Made by a program: the position numbers and the translations under genes. Of a DNA stretch of 64,000 bases, positions 28,342 to 40,040 are shown piece after piece (position 1 is the stretch's first letter; each line of letters starts with the position of its first letter). This stretch comes from Alkalibacter saccharofermentans DSM 14828 (GTDB lineage: Bacteria > Bacillota > Clostridia > Eubacteriales > Alkalibacteraceae): NCBI RefSeq assembly GCF_900128885.1, contig NZ_FQTU01000004.1, positions 89,963-153,962 of the forward strand, written 5' to 3'. The notes beneath the pieces are model-generated. The model did not search any database and had not been told where the DNA came from. It was given only the letters and a program-made list of their open reading frames with translations.

Positions 28342-29091
28342 TTAGCTGCCGAAGTTCACTATACTAACAAAATCTTCCTTCAAGCTTGCTCCTCCGACCA
28401 AAGCGCCATCAATGTTTTCCATGCCCATCAATTCGTCAACATTTGACGCATTGACGCTGCCACCGTACTGAATCCTTGCCTTCTGAGCTGTTTCAGCATC
28501 GTACAGCTTTTCGATAGTCTCTCTTACCCAACCGCAGACTTCTTCCGCTTGCTGGCTGGTAGCAGTTTTACCGGTTCCGATTGCCCAAATAGGCTCGTAA
28601 GCGACTACTGTGTTTTGTGCATCTTTTGCTTCAACGTTCTTAAACGCCGCTACCACTTGCTCTGTAACTACCTTTTCCTGAATATCTGCTTCTCTTTGCT
28701 CTAAAGACTCTCCTACGCATACGATAGGAACAAGCCCTTCTGCAATAGCTTTGATAAGCTTATTGTTTACCGTCTCATCAGTTTCATTGAAGTACTCTCT
28801 TCTCTCAGAGTGTCCTATTATAACGTATTTTGCTCCCGCTTCCAATAGCATTTGTGCACTGATTTCTCCCGTGTACGCACCACAATCTGCCCAATGCATG
28901 TTCTGAGCACCTACGCCAATGTTGCTTCCTTCAAGCTCTTTGACTACTGTTGTTAGAGATGTGAATGTAGGGCAAACTACTACCTCTACCTTGTCAGTAT
29001 TGATTTTATCTTTTAGCATATCTATCAAGGTCTTTGCTTCCTCAGCTGTTTTGTTCATTTTCCAGTTTCCTGCGATTATCGGTTTTCTCAA
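28342..29091 (-). CDS. tpiA: triosephosphate isomerase
   Basis: 249 residues. Motifs: N-terminal AGNWKMNKT, catalytic His in IIGHSERREYF, catalytic Glu in VAYEPIWAIGTGKTAT, and the phosphate loops GGSVNASN and GALVGGASL. It interconverts DHAP and glyceraldehyde 3-phosphate. The next gene upstream, pgk, ends 20 bp away. Confidence 0.98.
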   Translation of the reverse strand: MRKPIIAGNWKMNKTAEEAKTLIDMLKDKINTDKVEVVVCPTFTSLTTVVKELEGSNIGVGAQNMHWADCGAYTGEISAQMLLEAGAKYVIIGHSERREYFNETDETVNNKLIKAIAEGLVPIVCVGESLEQREADIQEKVVTEQVVAAFKNVEAKDAQNTVVAYEPIWAIGTGKTATSQQAEEVCGWVRETIEKLYDAETAQKARIQYGGSVNASNVDELMGMENIDGALVGGASLKEDFVSIVNFGS

Positions 29092-29111
29092 ATGGATATC
29101 CTCCTTTTGTT

Positions 29112-30305
29112 TTACTTGTCTTCAAGTATTTCAATTCCCGGAAGAGCTTTTCCTTCAAGGAAAGTCAGAGATGCTCCGCCACCTGTGGATATGTGGCTCA
29201 TCTTGTCAGCAAATCCAAGTTGTTTAGCCGCGGCAGCACTGTCGCCTCCACCGATTATGGTAGTTGCATCTGAATCAGCCATAGCCTGTGCTACAGCGAT
29301 GGTTCCCTTTGCAAATGCTTCAAATTCGAACACTCCCATAGGTCCGTTCCATATAACAAGCTTCGATCCCTTGATTGCGTCTGCAAACAGCTTGCTTGTT
29401 TCTTCACCTACATCAAGCCCCATGTGGTCACTTGGTATTGCATCGATCTTAACATTTTGGAAAGGAGCATCTGCAGCAAATTTTGTGGTCGCGACGACAT
29501 CAACGGGAAGAAGGAAGTTTACGTTCTTCTCCTTTGCCTTAGCCATAAGCTCTTTTGCAAGCTCCAACTTGTCTTCTTCAAGCAAGGATGTCCCGATTTC
29601 GTAACCTTGAGCCTTAAGGAATGTATAAGCCATCCCTCCGCCGATGATCAAAGTGTCAACCTTGTCGATAAGGTTGTTGATTACGCCGATCTTGTCGGAT
29701 ACCTTAGCTCCGCCAAGTATCGCCACAAAAGGTCTTTCAGGATTCTCAAGAGCAGTCCCAAGAAACTTCAGCTCTTTTTCGATTAGAAGTCCGCATACGG
29801 CAGGGATATAGTCTGCAACGCCAGCAGTTGATGCATGGGCTCTGTGAACCGCTCCAAATGCGTCGGTCACGAATATATCTGCAAGAGAGGCCAAATTTTT
29901 TGAAAACCCAGGATCGTTGTCAGTCTCTTCTTTTCTGTATCTGGTGTTTTGTAGAAGTACAACATCGCCTTCCTTCATGTCAGCTGTCGCCTTTAATGCG
30001 TTTTCACCTACGACTTCATCGTCGTTTGCAAATACCACTTGTTTGCCGATCAGCTTTGAAAGCTCCTCTGCAACAGGTGCAAGAGAATACTGGGGATCCG
30101 GAGAGCCTTTTGGCCTTCCTAGGTGGCTCATTAAGATAAGCTTTCCACCTTCCTTGAGGATATGCTCGATAGTGGGAAGAGTAGCAGTAATCCTAGTGTT
30201 GTCGGTGATTACGCCTTCTTTCAGAGGCACGTTAAAATCCGCTCTCATCAATACTTTCTTACCCTTAAGATCTATATCTAAAATACTTTTTTTTGCCATT
30301 TTCAT
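29112..30305 (-). CDS. pgk: phosphoglycerate kinase
   Basis: 397 residues. Substrate motifs [18 protein letters not shown] and [13 protein letters not shown] lie in the N-domain, and the nucleotide-site motifs [11 protein letters not shown] and [10 protein letters not shown] in the C-domain. It makes ATP from 1,3-bisphosphoglycerate. It is separated from gap by 98 bp that contain a terminator-like hairpin. Confidence 0.98.
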   Translation of the reverse strand: MKMAKKSILDIDLKGKKVLMRADFNVPLKEGVITDNTRITATLPTIEHILKEGGKLILMSHLGRPKGSPDPQYSLAPVAEELSKLIGKQVVFANDDEVVGENALKATADMKEGDVVLLQNTRYRKEETDNDPGFSKNLASLADIFVTDAFGAVHRAHASTAGVADYIPAVCGLLIEKELKFLGTALENPERPFVAILGGAKVSDKIGVINNLIDKVDTLIIGGGMAYTFLKAQGYEIGTSLLEEDKLELAKELMAKAKEKNVNFLLPVDVVATTKFAADAPFQNVKIDAIPSDHMGLDVGEETSKLFADAIKGSKLVIWNGPMGVFEFEAFAKGTIAVAQAMADSDATTIIGGGDSAAAAKQLGFADKMSHISTGGGASLTFLEGKALPGIEILEDK

Positions 30306-30354
30306 ATCTCCTTTCGATAAAGAAATTTAATTATGGTTCAATTCCCGTATTTCG

Positions 30355-30384
30355 TAAAAAAGGAAAGGGTAGCCCCTTCCCTTC
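30355..30384 (-). terminator. attenuator-like terminator between gap and pgk
   Basis: On the minus strand AGGGAAGGGG, CTA and CCCTTTCCT form a short hairpin followed by TTTTTTT, 20 bp after the gap stop. Partial termination here would give gap more transcript than the downstream genes. Confidence 0.7.
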
Positions 30385-30403
30385 TTACAGTGTTATTTAT
30401 TTA

Positions 30404-32445
<2,042 letters not shown>

Positions 32446-32487
32446 GTTAATCCCCTCTTGCTTTCTAAAAGATAGAATCGATTCAAA

Positions 32488-32548
32488 TGGGATTATTTTG
32501 TCCCGCCGGGTCTAAATATATTATAATATGTTTTAATATAAATGGCAA
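32488..32548 (-). promoter_or_regulatory. cggR-gap operon promoter with CggR-like operator
   Basis: On the minus strand TTGCCA (32,543-32,548), a 17-bp spacer and TATAAT (32,520-32,525) form a good sigma-A promoter. Directly downstream, at 32,489-32,512, lies GACCCGGCGGGACAAAATAA, containing CGGGAC, the half-site core known for the Bacillus CggR operator. Operator function is inferred from position and this core. Confidence 0.65.
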
Positions 32549-32562
32549 ACCTTTTTTTAGCT

Positions 32563-33918
32563 TCAGGCTTCTTTGCGCTCCCGGGTGGATAATATATTTA
32601 AGTTTTCCCTGTACTTGGCAACAGTCCTCCTCGATATAGTATACCCTTTTTCCTTCAAAATATCTGTAATATTTTGATCCGAGTACGGTTTTTTCTTGTT
32701 TTCCTTGGATATCAAGTCCTTTATGATGTCTTTAATTTTTACCGCCGAGACGTCTTCCCCTTCCTGAGAAGCAAGCCCCGTGGTGAAAAAATGTTTCAAG
32801 GAGTAGATGCCCCTTGGGGTTACTGCGTACTTGTTTTTAATCGCCCTGCTTACAGTCGATTCGTGTATCTCAAGAACCTCTGCTATTTCCTTGAGAGTCA
32901 TTGGCTTTATGTAGCCTTCCCCGCTTCTTAAAAAGTCAACCTGCTTTTCAAACAACAGCTGGGCGATGTTTTTTACGGTTTCCTTTCTTTGAAGGATGCT
33001 GTTAATTACAAAAGATGCGCTGTTGAGCCCGGATTTTATGAACTCCGTTGTTTTCTCATCCCCGCCCTTTTGCAGCAGCGACTGGTAATAGCTGTTTATC
33101 TTGAGCCTTGGTACATAGTGGTCGTTCATAGTGACAGAAACCTTGTCGTCTATTACCTCTACGAATATATCCGGAATGACGTAGTCTGGCTCCTCTTCAC
33201 AGTACTTAAGCCCCGGCTTCGGATCCAGGCTTTTTAAAAGCTCTCTGTAGTAGGATATATCCTCTTTGTCCAGGTCTAGCTCCTTCATCAGCTTCTGATC
33301 CCTGTTGTAACCGATATCTTCAAGATGCTCGTCTATTATATGAAATAGCATGTCATCGAAGTGGTTCATATTAATCAGCTGGATCTTGAGGCACTCCCTT
33401 AAGTTTCTGCCTCCGACTCCCGATGGCTCGAACCTTCTGATGAGGTTGACCAGCTTAATTACTTTTGTGACCGGAACCTTTATCATCTGTGCCATTTCCT
33501 CCGGTTCCGCAGAGAGATATCCTCTCTCATCTATGAAGTCTATGATAAACTCCCCAACGCCATAATCTTCCTCTGAAAGATTAAGGACATGAAGCTGCCC
33601 TATCAGAATCTCCTTTAGAGATTCTTCCATGCATTTTACATTTTCTATAACGTTTTTTTCCTCATCATCGGAATAGGGTTGAGAATGCTCATGTGTTTTA
33701 TTTGTGTTTTTCACAAATTCCAGCCAGTTGACTTCTCCCTCTCCCGCATCTACAGAAGTCTCCTCTTTTTCCAAAAGAGGATTTTTCTCCATCTCTTGAT
33801 TTATATATTCGCCTAACTCAATAGTATTGTACTGAAGGATATTTATACCTTGAATAAGCTGATTGGTCATTATAAGTTTTTGTTTCTGCTTTAAAGACAA
33901 GTCAAAACCCAGCTTCAT
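32563..33918 (-). CDS. rpoN: RNA polymerase sigma-54 factor
   Basis: 451 residues. Region I is Gln/Leu-rich (LKQKQKLIMTNQLIQGINIL), the core-binding region follows, then an HTH (LKEIAEVLEIHESTVSRAIK) and the RpoN box ISRRTVAKYREN near the C-terminus. Sigma-54 needs AAA+ activators. In Bacillota it often controls PTS operons, though no -24/-12 promoter was recognised at the PTS locus here. Confidence 0.96.
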   Translation of the reverse strand: MKLGFDLSLKQKQKLIMTNQLIQGINILQYNTIELGEYINQEMEKNPLLEKEETSVDAGEGEVNWLEFVKNTNKTHEHSQPYSDDEEKNVIENVKCMEESLKEILIGQLHVLNLSEEDYGVGEFIIDFIDERGYLSAEPEEMAQMIKVPVTKVIKLVNLIRRFEPSGVGGRNLRECLKIQLINMNHFDDMLFHIIDEHLEDIGYNRDQKLMKELDLDKEDISYYRELLKSLDPKPGLKYCEEEPDYVIPDIFVEVIDDKVSVTMNDHYVPRLKINSYYQSLLQKGGDEKTTEFIKSGLNSASFVINSILQRKETVKNIAQLLFEKQVDFLRSGEGYIKPMTLKEIAEVLEIHESTVSRAIKNKYAVTPRGIYSLKHFFTTGLASQEGEDVSAVKIKDIIKDLISKENKKKPYSDQNITDILKEKGYTISRRTVAKYRENLNILSTRERKEA

Positions 33919-33992
33919 TTAATACACCCCTGTAATCGTAAACTTTTCAACAACTTCATTATAGCAAATTTCGTGCCATCATGCACATAAAT

Positions 33993-34022
33993 AAAAAAAG
34001 ACTGAAGGAACTCCTCCAGTCT
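33993..34022 (-). terminator. trxB terminator
   Basis: On the minus strand AGACTGGAGGA and TCCTTCAGTCT form an 11-bp stem with one wobble, followed by TTTTTTT, 10 bp after the trxB stop. Confidence 0.88.
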
Positions 34023-34031
34023 CACAAGGGT

Positions 34032-34955
34032 TTATTCAAAGACCCTGGCTATATACTTTTCTGCGCTGACAGCTGCGATAGCTCCATCGGCCGCAGCCGT
34101 TATGACCTGCTTTAACATCTTTTGCCTTACGTCTCCTGCCACAAAAATACCTTCCATCTTGGTCTTCATCTCCTCATCGCCGATAATAAACCCGATCTCA
34201 TCAATTTCCACCATATCCTCGAACAAGGTAGAATCCGGTTTATATCCAACAAAGACGAATACACCATCAACCGATAGATTCGTAAGCTCTCCAGTCTTGA
34301 CGTTTTTAAGGGTGATGCCGTTTACTACCCCATCTCCTTTTATCTCTTCCACTACCGAGTCATAGATAAATTCCATCTTGCTATTCGCAAAAGCCTTTTC
34401 CTGTATAGACTTTGCCGCTCTAAACTCGTCTCTTCTGTGGACGACATAAACCTTTTTTGCAAGCTTGGTAAGAAACATTCCCTCCTCCAAAGCGCTGTCG
34501 CCACCGCCTATAACGGCAACCGTAAGATCCTTGAAGAAGAATCCGTCACATGTTGCACAGTAGGAAACTCCCATGCCCCTGAATTCTTTTTCGCCCTTGC
34601 AGCCGATTTCCTTGGGATTTGATCCCGTCGCGATCACCACAGACTTTGCCTCGTACTCATTTTTGTCTGTTTTAAGATAAAACAGCTTATCCTTCTTCTC
34701 GATGGACAGCAGCTCTTCTTTTGCAAATTCGCTGCCGAATTCCACGCACTGATCTTTCATCCTCTGGGAAAGTGCAGGACCGTTTGTGTTCTCAGCAGAA
34801 CCGGGGTAGTTGTCGATATCATTCGTGGTAGCCAACTGCCCTCCTGCATCGCCCTTTTCAAGCACTATGTTCTTAAGCTTTGCCCTTGAAGCATATAGGC
34901 CAGCGGACAGCCCTGCCGGACCTCCTCCTATTATGACAAGATCGTAAGTCTTCAT
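34032..34955 (-). CDS. trxB: thioredoxin reductase
   Basis: 307 residues. FAD-binding GGGPAGLSAGLYASRA, redox-active CATC in SYCATCDGFFF, NADPH-binding VIGGGDSALEEGMFL and the C-terminal FAD motif IFVAGDVRQK. It reduces thioredoxin with NADPH. It follows the Na/Pi transporter gene by 23 bp. Confidence 0.96.
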   Translation of the reverse strand: MKTYDLVIIGGGPAGLSAGLYASRAKLKNIVLEKGDAGGQLATTNDIDNYPGSAENTNGPALSQRMKDQCVEFGSEFAKEELLSIEKKDKLFYLKTDKNEYEAKSVVIATGSNPKEIGCKGEKEFRGMGVSYCATCDGFFFKDLTVAVIGGGDSALEEGMFLTKLAKKVYVVHRRDEFRAAKSIQEKAFANSKMEFIYDSVVEEIKGDGVVNGITLKNVKTGELTNLSVDGVFVFVGYKPDSTLFEDMVEIDEIGFIIGDEEMKTKMEGIFVAGDVRQKMLKQVITAAADGAIAAVSAEKYIARVFE

Positions 34956-34978
34956 TGCGATTCCTCCTAATTATAGTA

Positions 34979-36655
34979 TTAGTTAAGAATGTATTCTGCA
35001 ATATTTGTGGCGTGGTCTCCGATTCTTTCCAAGTTGCTTACAACATCAAGGAAGATAATCCCCGAAGAGGCATTGCACATCCCTTCGTTAAGACGGGCTA
35101 TATGGCTGGTTCTGAGTCTTTCTTCCATTTCGTCTATCTCGTCCTCGATCTTGATAGTGCTGATGGCTGCAGTGGAATCCTGGTCTTCAAATCCTTCCAC
35201 GACATCCCTGCACACGGTCTCTACCATGTCCATCATCTTCTTAAGGTCGTCGACAGCCATGTCGCTAAAGCTGACCTTGTTGTCGATTCGGTACTGAGCG
35301 AGCTCTGCAATATTTTCAGCATGGTCTCCTATCCTTTCGATATCGTGGACGCAGCTGAATAAATCCATAAGTTTTCCGTGCTTTTCTTCGGATATATCTT
35401 CATTGACCAATAGTACCAGAAATTGAGTTATTTCTTTCGCAAAATCATTTATAACTTTTTCCCTTTGCATGACTTTCTCACAGAGCTCTTCATCTTTGTT
35501 TAAAAGGGCCTCTAGAGCTGTATGCAAGTTCTTGTTTGTGAGTCTTCCCATCCTTGTGATTTCTTTGACTACCTGACCCAGCGCTACTGCAGGGTTTTCG
35601 ATAAGTCTTTTATCCAGATGCGGTCCCTTTTCGTCATGGTCGATTTTCTCAGGTATCAATCTGTCTATGAACCTTACTATCGGGTCCATGAACGGATACA
35701 GGATTATGGTATTAGTAATGTTGAAGAGAGTATGGGTGTTGGCGATTTCCCTGGTGACATCGTGGACCCTCATCCCTTCAATTACGGTGTAACCTGAAAT
35801 AGCCTGAATGAACTCGTATATAGGATTGTTCCCTCCGGTAACCAGGTTCATGACATACAGAACTATCATCACCCATAAAGCTCCGATTATATTTACTGCA
35901 AGGTGAATTATAGCCGCTTTTCTGGCAGCTATGCTCGTGCCGATGCTTGAGAGCATGGCGGTCACGCAGGTACCTATGTTCATCCCTAAAAGCATAGGTA
36001 CAATAATAGCCAGGGTAGCTGTACCGTCTACAGCGTTAAACGTACCGGAAAGGGCTATCGCCTGTAAAAGGCCAATGGTGGCGCTGCTGCTTTGTATAAC
36101 GGCAGTGATAGCCATGCCCGCTAAAAGGCCCAAAATAGGATTTCTCCCGAATGATATGAGCATGTCTACAAAAACCTGGTTGCTTCTTAAAGGCCTTAGG
36201 GTATCGGACATAATGCTTATACCCAAAAACAAAATACCAAAACCTAATATAATTTCTCCCAATTGCTTCTGTTTCTTCTTCTTTGCCAGCAAAATCATGA
36301 ACATACCAACACCTATGAAGAGAGGCGCAAAGTGATCTACCTTCAACGCTACAAGCTGAGCGGTTATGGTGGTCCCCACATTCGCCCCCAAAATAACACC
36401 TGCAGCCTGAAACAGATTCATAAGACCGGCATTAACAAAACCAACCATCATCACCGTCGTGGTTGTTGAGCTTTGGACGATTACCGTTACCACCGTTCCT
36501 ACGATTATCGCGAGAACCCTGTTGTTGGTAAGCACTTCCAATAGCCTTTTCATTTTGTCTCCTGCTACAGCCTTCAAACCGTCCGACATTACGTTCATGC
36601 CGTAAATGAACAGACCCAGGCCTCCAATGAGACTAATGACCATTTCCGTCGTCAT
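34979..36655 (-). CDS. Na+/Pi-cotransporter family protein with C-terminal PhoU-like domain
   Basis: 558 residues. The N-terminal half holds the duplicated Na_Pi_cotrans repeats with the signature QSS motifs (VTVIVQSSTTTTVMM and TAVIQSSSATIGLLQ) and about eight transmembrane segments. The C-terminal ~200 residues are helical and PhoU-like (FSCVHDIERIGDHAENIAEL repeated as LDVVSNLERIGDHATNIAEY). It probably imports phosphate with sodium. The exact ion and direction are not proven. Confidence 0.93.
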   Translation of the reverse strand: MTTEMVISLIGGLGLFIYGMNVMSDGLKAVAGDKMKRLLEVLTNNRVLAIIVGTVVTVIVQSSTTTTVMMVGFVNAGLMNLFQAAGVILGANVGTTITAQLVALKVDHFAPLFIGVGMFMILLAKKKKQKQLGEIILGFGILFLGISIMSDTLRPLRSNQVFVDMLISFGRNPILGLLAGMAITAVIQSSSATIGLLQAIALSGTFNAVDGTATLAIIVPMLLGMNIGTCVTAMLSSIGTSIAARKAAIIHLAVNIIGALWVMIVLYVMNLVTGGNNPIYEFIQAISGYTVIEGMRVHDVTREIANTHTLFNITNTIILYPFMDPIVRFIDRLIPEKIDHDEKGPHLDKRLIENPAVALGQVVKEITRMGRLTNKNLHTALEALLNKDEELCEKVMQREKVINDFAKEITQFLVLLVNEDISEEKHGKLMDLFSCVHDIERIGDHAENIAELAQYRIDNKVSFSDMAVDDLKKMMDMVETVCRDVVEGFEDQDSTAAISTIKIEDEIDEMEERLRTSHIARLNEGMCNASSGIIFLDVVSNLERIGDHATNIAEYILN

Positions 36656-36769
36656 AAATTCCCTCCAAAATTCATATTCATACAGTAAATAATAATATCA
36701 AACTTAACAGAAATTTAAAACGAAATTAACAAAACTTTTTATTTATATTCGTTTATATTTTAACAATCA

Positions 36770-37234
36770 TCACGACATGTCGGGAAATCTGTTTTGTCTT
36801 AGCGCTTCGTATAAAACAATGCCCACACTGTTGGAAAGATTTAAAGATCTGGCTTTCGGATTATCGATCATAGGTATCTTGAATCTGTTTTCCTTATACT
36901 TTTCATGGATCTTTGGAGGAAGCCCTGCCGATTCCTTTCCGAATATCAAAAAAGCATCTTCTTCGAATTTGATATCGGTATAAAACCTGCTGCTTTTTGT
37001 TGTCATGAAATAAAAGGGGCTACCTTCATACTTTTTCTCGAAGGCTTTAAAGTCGTCATGGATTTCCAGATCTAGTAAATCCCAATAATCAAGCCCCGCT
37101 CTTTTCACCTGTTTTTCATCGATCCTAAAACCCATGGGCTCGATCAAATGAAGCTTAGCTCCGGTAACTACACAAGTTCTTGCGATATTTCCCGTGTTTT
37201 GGGGAATCTCAGGTTCAAACAATACTATATTCAT
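36770..37234 (-). CDS. trmL: tRNA (cytidine/uridine-34-2'-O)-methyltransferase TrmL
   Basis: 154 residues from the ATG at 37,234 (MNIVLFEPEIPQNTGN), chosen over an upstream TTG. SPOUT fold: NTGNIARTCVVTGAKLHLIEP, LIFGKESAGLPP and IPMIDNPKARSLNLSNSVGI form the knotted SAM site. It methylates the wobble ribose of tRNA-Leu isoacceptors. It lies downstream of leuS on the same strand. Confidence 0.94.
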   Translation of the reverse strand: MNIVLFEPEIPQNTGNIARTCVVTGAKLHLIEPMGFRIDEKQVKRAGLDYWDLLDLEIHDDFKAFEKKYEGSPFYFMTTKSSRFYTDIKFEEDAFLIFGKESAGLPPKIHEKYKENRFKIPMIDNPKARSLNLSNSVGIVLYEALRQNRFPDMS

Positions 37235-37383
37235 TTTCCATATGTTCCTTTCCAATTGATATCTATAGATTATAGCACAAGAGGGTTGCTAATCCTTTGC
37301 ATTGTCAATAAATTAACTTAACGCGACAAAAAAAACACGACAATACATTTGTCGCTTGTTTTAACATGATTTAAATTAAAAAT

Positions 37384-37449
37384 ATCCCGGGGGAAGTAAC
37401 GAGGGTTTACGGTTCGGAACGGGATACAAACGTTGGAATCCTCCGGGAT
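37384..37449 (-). other. structured element between leuS and trmL (possible 5S rRNA relic or small RNA)
   Basis: A 10-bp closing stem (37,384-37,393 with 37,440-37,449; one pair is imperfect on the minus strand) encloses about 46 nt. On the minus strand this interior includes ATCCCGTTCCGAACC, similar to loop C of 5S rRNA. ATTTTTAATTT follows on the minus strand. It could be a decayed 5S fragment or an unrecognised leader RNA before trmL. Nothing else is seen in 37,256-37,520. Confidence 0.35.
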
Positions 37450-37518
37450 CTCCAAATTGGGGGATGAATGCTTAACTATATATTACCCTTTTTCAGTCTT
37501 GCACAAACACCTATATAC

Positions 37519-37557
37519 AAAAAATAGGACGAAGCAGTGCATGCTTCGCCCTATTTT
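37519..37557 (-). terminator. leuS terminator
   Basis: On the minus strand AAAATAGGGCGAAGCA and TGCTTCGTCCTATTTT form a long stem with one wobble ending in a T-rich tract, directly after the leuS stop. Confidence 0.9.
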
Positions 37558-37558
37558 G

Positions 37559-39970
37559 TTATTTTACCACTATGTTGTAAATCCTGCCCGGCACGAAAAT
37601 CTCCTTGACGATCGTCTTGCCCTCAATATGGGCTTTTATGGATTCTTCCGTCATGGCAGCGGCGTTAGCCTCTGCCTGGGTGCTCTTGACAGGAATCTGA
37701 ATCTTCCCTCTGACCTTGCCGTTTACCTGAACAGCCATTTCTATTACATCTTCTACTGTTTTTTCAGGATCAAAGCCAGGCCATCCCTGTTCATGCAAAA
37801 CTCCACCAATGCCACACACTTCCCAGAGCTCCTCTGTGATATGGGGAGCTACAGGATTAAGCAGCAACAAAAAGTCAGAAAATTCTTTTTTGTTTATTTT
37901 ACCCTTAGCATTAAATTCGTTGATCAAAGTCATAAGAGCTGCAATTGCCGTATTGAACTTAAGGTTTTCATAGTCCTCAGTAACCTTTTTAATGGTCTTG
38001 TTCATCATGACTTCATTGTCTTTAGAGTATTCATTGCCATCAACAAGTATGTTTTCGAGTTTCCATACCCTATCCAAAAAACGTCTGCAACCCTTTACCC
38101 CGTTATCAGACCAGGGCGCTGGCTTTTCGTAGTCTCCTATGAACATTATATAGGTTCTCAAAGTATCGGCACCGTACTCGCCAATGATCTCCCTTGGATT
38201 GATGACGTTGCCTCTAGATTTTGACATCTTCTCACCGTCTGCTCCTAGAATCAGCCCCTGGGCAGTACGTTTTGCATAGGGCTCATCCACCGGAACTTCG
38301 CCAATATCGTAAAGGAACCTATGCCAGAACCTGGAGTAGATAAGGTGACGGCTGACATGCTCCATGCCACCGTTGTACCAGTCGATTTGAAGCCAGTATT
38401 TAAGCTTGTCCTGAGAAGCGAACTCCTCATTATTCCTAGGATCGATGTACCTTAGGAAATACCAGCTTGATCCTGCCCACTGGGGCATGGTGTCAGTCTC
38501 CCTCTTGGCCTTTTGCCCGCATTTTGGGCATGTGGTGTTTACCCACTCCTCTATCGAAGCCAACGGAGACTCTCCGGTATCTGTCGGCTTGTAGTTCTTG
38601 ACCTGAGGCAGCTTTACCGGAAGCTCATTTTCAGGCACTCCCACGATTCCACAGGTTTCGCAGTGAACCACAGGGATAGGCTCTCCCCAGTAACGCTGTC
38701 TGTTAAAGGCCCAATCCTTCATCTTATAATTTACAGTTCTCTTCCCGACACCGTGGCTTTCAAGGTGGGATATGATTTTTTCTTTAGCTTCCTTGACGTT
38801 CATACCATTTATTATGTCTGAATTCACGAGAATTCCGTTTTCAATGTCAGTAAATGCTTCCTCTAAGACATTCCCACCTTGTATGACTTCGATTATGGGA
38901 ATATCAAATTTCTTTGCAAACTCCCAGTCCCTTCCGTCATGTCCGGGAACTGCCATGATGGCCCCGGTACCGTATCCCATCATAACGTAATCGGCTACCC
39001 AAAGAGGTACCAGCTCACCATTTAATGGGTTTCTGACTTTTACTCCCTTTACTTCGACGCCGCTTTTGTCCTTTGCAAGCTGAACTCTTTCAAACTCGGT
39101 CTTTTTCTTCGCCTGCTCCTGGTATTCCTTTATTTGATCCATATTGGAAATTTTTTCGCTGTATTTTTCAATCAAGGGATGCTCTGGAGCTACGACCATG
39201 AAAGTAACGCCGTACAAGGTATCCGGCCTTGTTGTAAAGACGCTTAGCTTGTCGTCGGTACCATCAATTTGAAAGTCGACCTCTGCTCCACTGGATTTAC
39301 CAATCCAGTTTTCCTGCTCTAGCTTAATCCTAGGCAGAAAATCTACCTTTTCAAGACCTTCAAGCAGCTTTTCAGAATATTCCCTTATCTTAAGAAACCA
39401 TACGTCCTTCTCCATCTGTACGACTTCGCTCCCACATCTGTCACACTTGCCATCCTGAGACTCCTCGTTTGCCAAAACAACCTTGCAGTCATTGCAGAAG
39501 TTTACGTAGGTTTTATTCTTGTAAGCAAGGCCTTTTTCAAAGAGCTTCAAAAATATCCACTGAGTCCACTTATAATAATTTTCATCTGTAGTATCCACTG
39601 TCCTGTCCCAATCGAAGGAATAGCCTATTTCCTTCAGCTGCTCGGTAAATACCTTGATGTTTTCATCTGTAACAAGCCTGGGATGCCTGCCCGTCTGTAT
39701 TGCGTAGTTTTCAGTTGGAAGACCGAATGCATCCCAACCTATTGGAAAAAGGACATTATATCCTTCCAGTCTTCTTTTTCTTGATATTACCTCCAGGGAA
39801 GTATAAGCCCTGACATGGCCAACATGAAGACCGATCCCTGAAGGGTAAGGAAACTCCACCAGACCATAAAACTTAGGCTTATCCGAAAAATCCACAGCCT
39901 TGAAAAGTTCTTTGTCTTCCCATATCTTTTGCCACTTCGATTCGATATTTTTGTAATTGTACGACTTCAT
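37559..39970 (-). CDS. leuS: leucyl-tRNA synthetase
   Basis: 803 residues, bacterial type. HIGH-like motif in YPSGIGLHVGHVRAYTSLEV, a Zn-binding insert (CNDCKVVLANEESQ...CDRCG), the CP1 editing domain (VFTTRPDTLYGVTF, GTGAIMAVPGHDGRD) and the KMSKS loop GEKMSKSRGNV. No T-box leader fits in the 70 bp before the gene. It shares the direction of the rsfS/nadD cluster. Confidence 0.98.
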   Translation of the reverse strand: MKSYNYKNIESKWQKIWEDKELFKAVDFSDKPKFYGLVEFPYPSGIGLHVGHVRAYTSLEVISRKRRLEGYNVLFPIGWDAFGLPTENYAIQTGRHPRLVTDENIKVFTEQLKEIGYSFDWDRTVDTTDENYYKWTQWIFLKLFEKGLAYKNKTYVNFCNDCKVVLANEESQDGKCDRCGSEVVQMEKDVWFLKIREYSEKLLEGLEKVDFLPRIKLEQENWIGKSSGAEVDFQIDGTDDKLSVFTTRPDTLYGVTFMVVAPEHPLIEKYSEKISNMDQIKEYQEQAKKKTEFERVQLAKDKSGVEVKGVKVRNPLNGELVPLWVADYVMMGYGTGAIMAVPGHDGRDWEFAKKFDIPIIEVIQGGNVLEEAFTDIENGILVNSDIINGMNVKEAKEKIISHLESHGVGKRTVNYKMKDWAFNRQRYWGEPIPVVHCETCGIVGVPENELPVKLPQVKNYKPTDTGESPLASIEEWVNTTCPKCGQKAKRETDTMPQWAGSSWYFLRYIDPRNNEEFASQDKLKYWLQIDWYNGGMEHVSRHLIYSRFWHRFLYDIGEVPVDEPYAKRTAQGLILGADGEKMSKSRGNVINPREIIGEYGADTLRTYIMFIGDYEKPAPWSDNGVKGCRRFLDRVWKLENILVDGNEYSKDNEVMMNKTIKKVTEDYENLKFNTAIAALMTLINEFNAKGKINKKEFSDFLLLLNPVAPHITEELWEVCGIGGVLHEQGWPGFDPEKTVEDVIEMAVQVNGKVRGKIQIPVKSTQAEANAAAMTEESIKAHIEGKTIVKEIFVPGRIYNIVVK

Positions 39971-40040
39971 CGGTACCCTCCTAAAAAGTATAGATCATTT
40001 GTTGCAGTTCATAGTACTTGTCATGCGGCAATTATATCAA

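Noticed and set aside
39971..40040. T-box leader before leuS
   Set aside because: Only 70 bp separate leuS from the upstream gene; no stem I, specifier loop or terminator is present.
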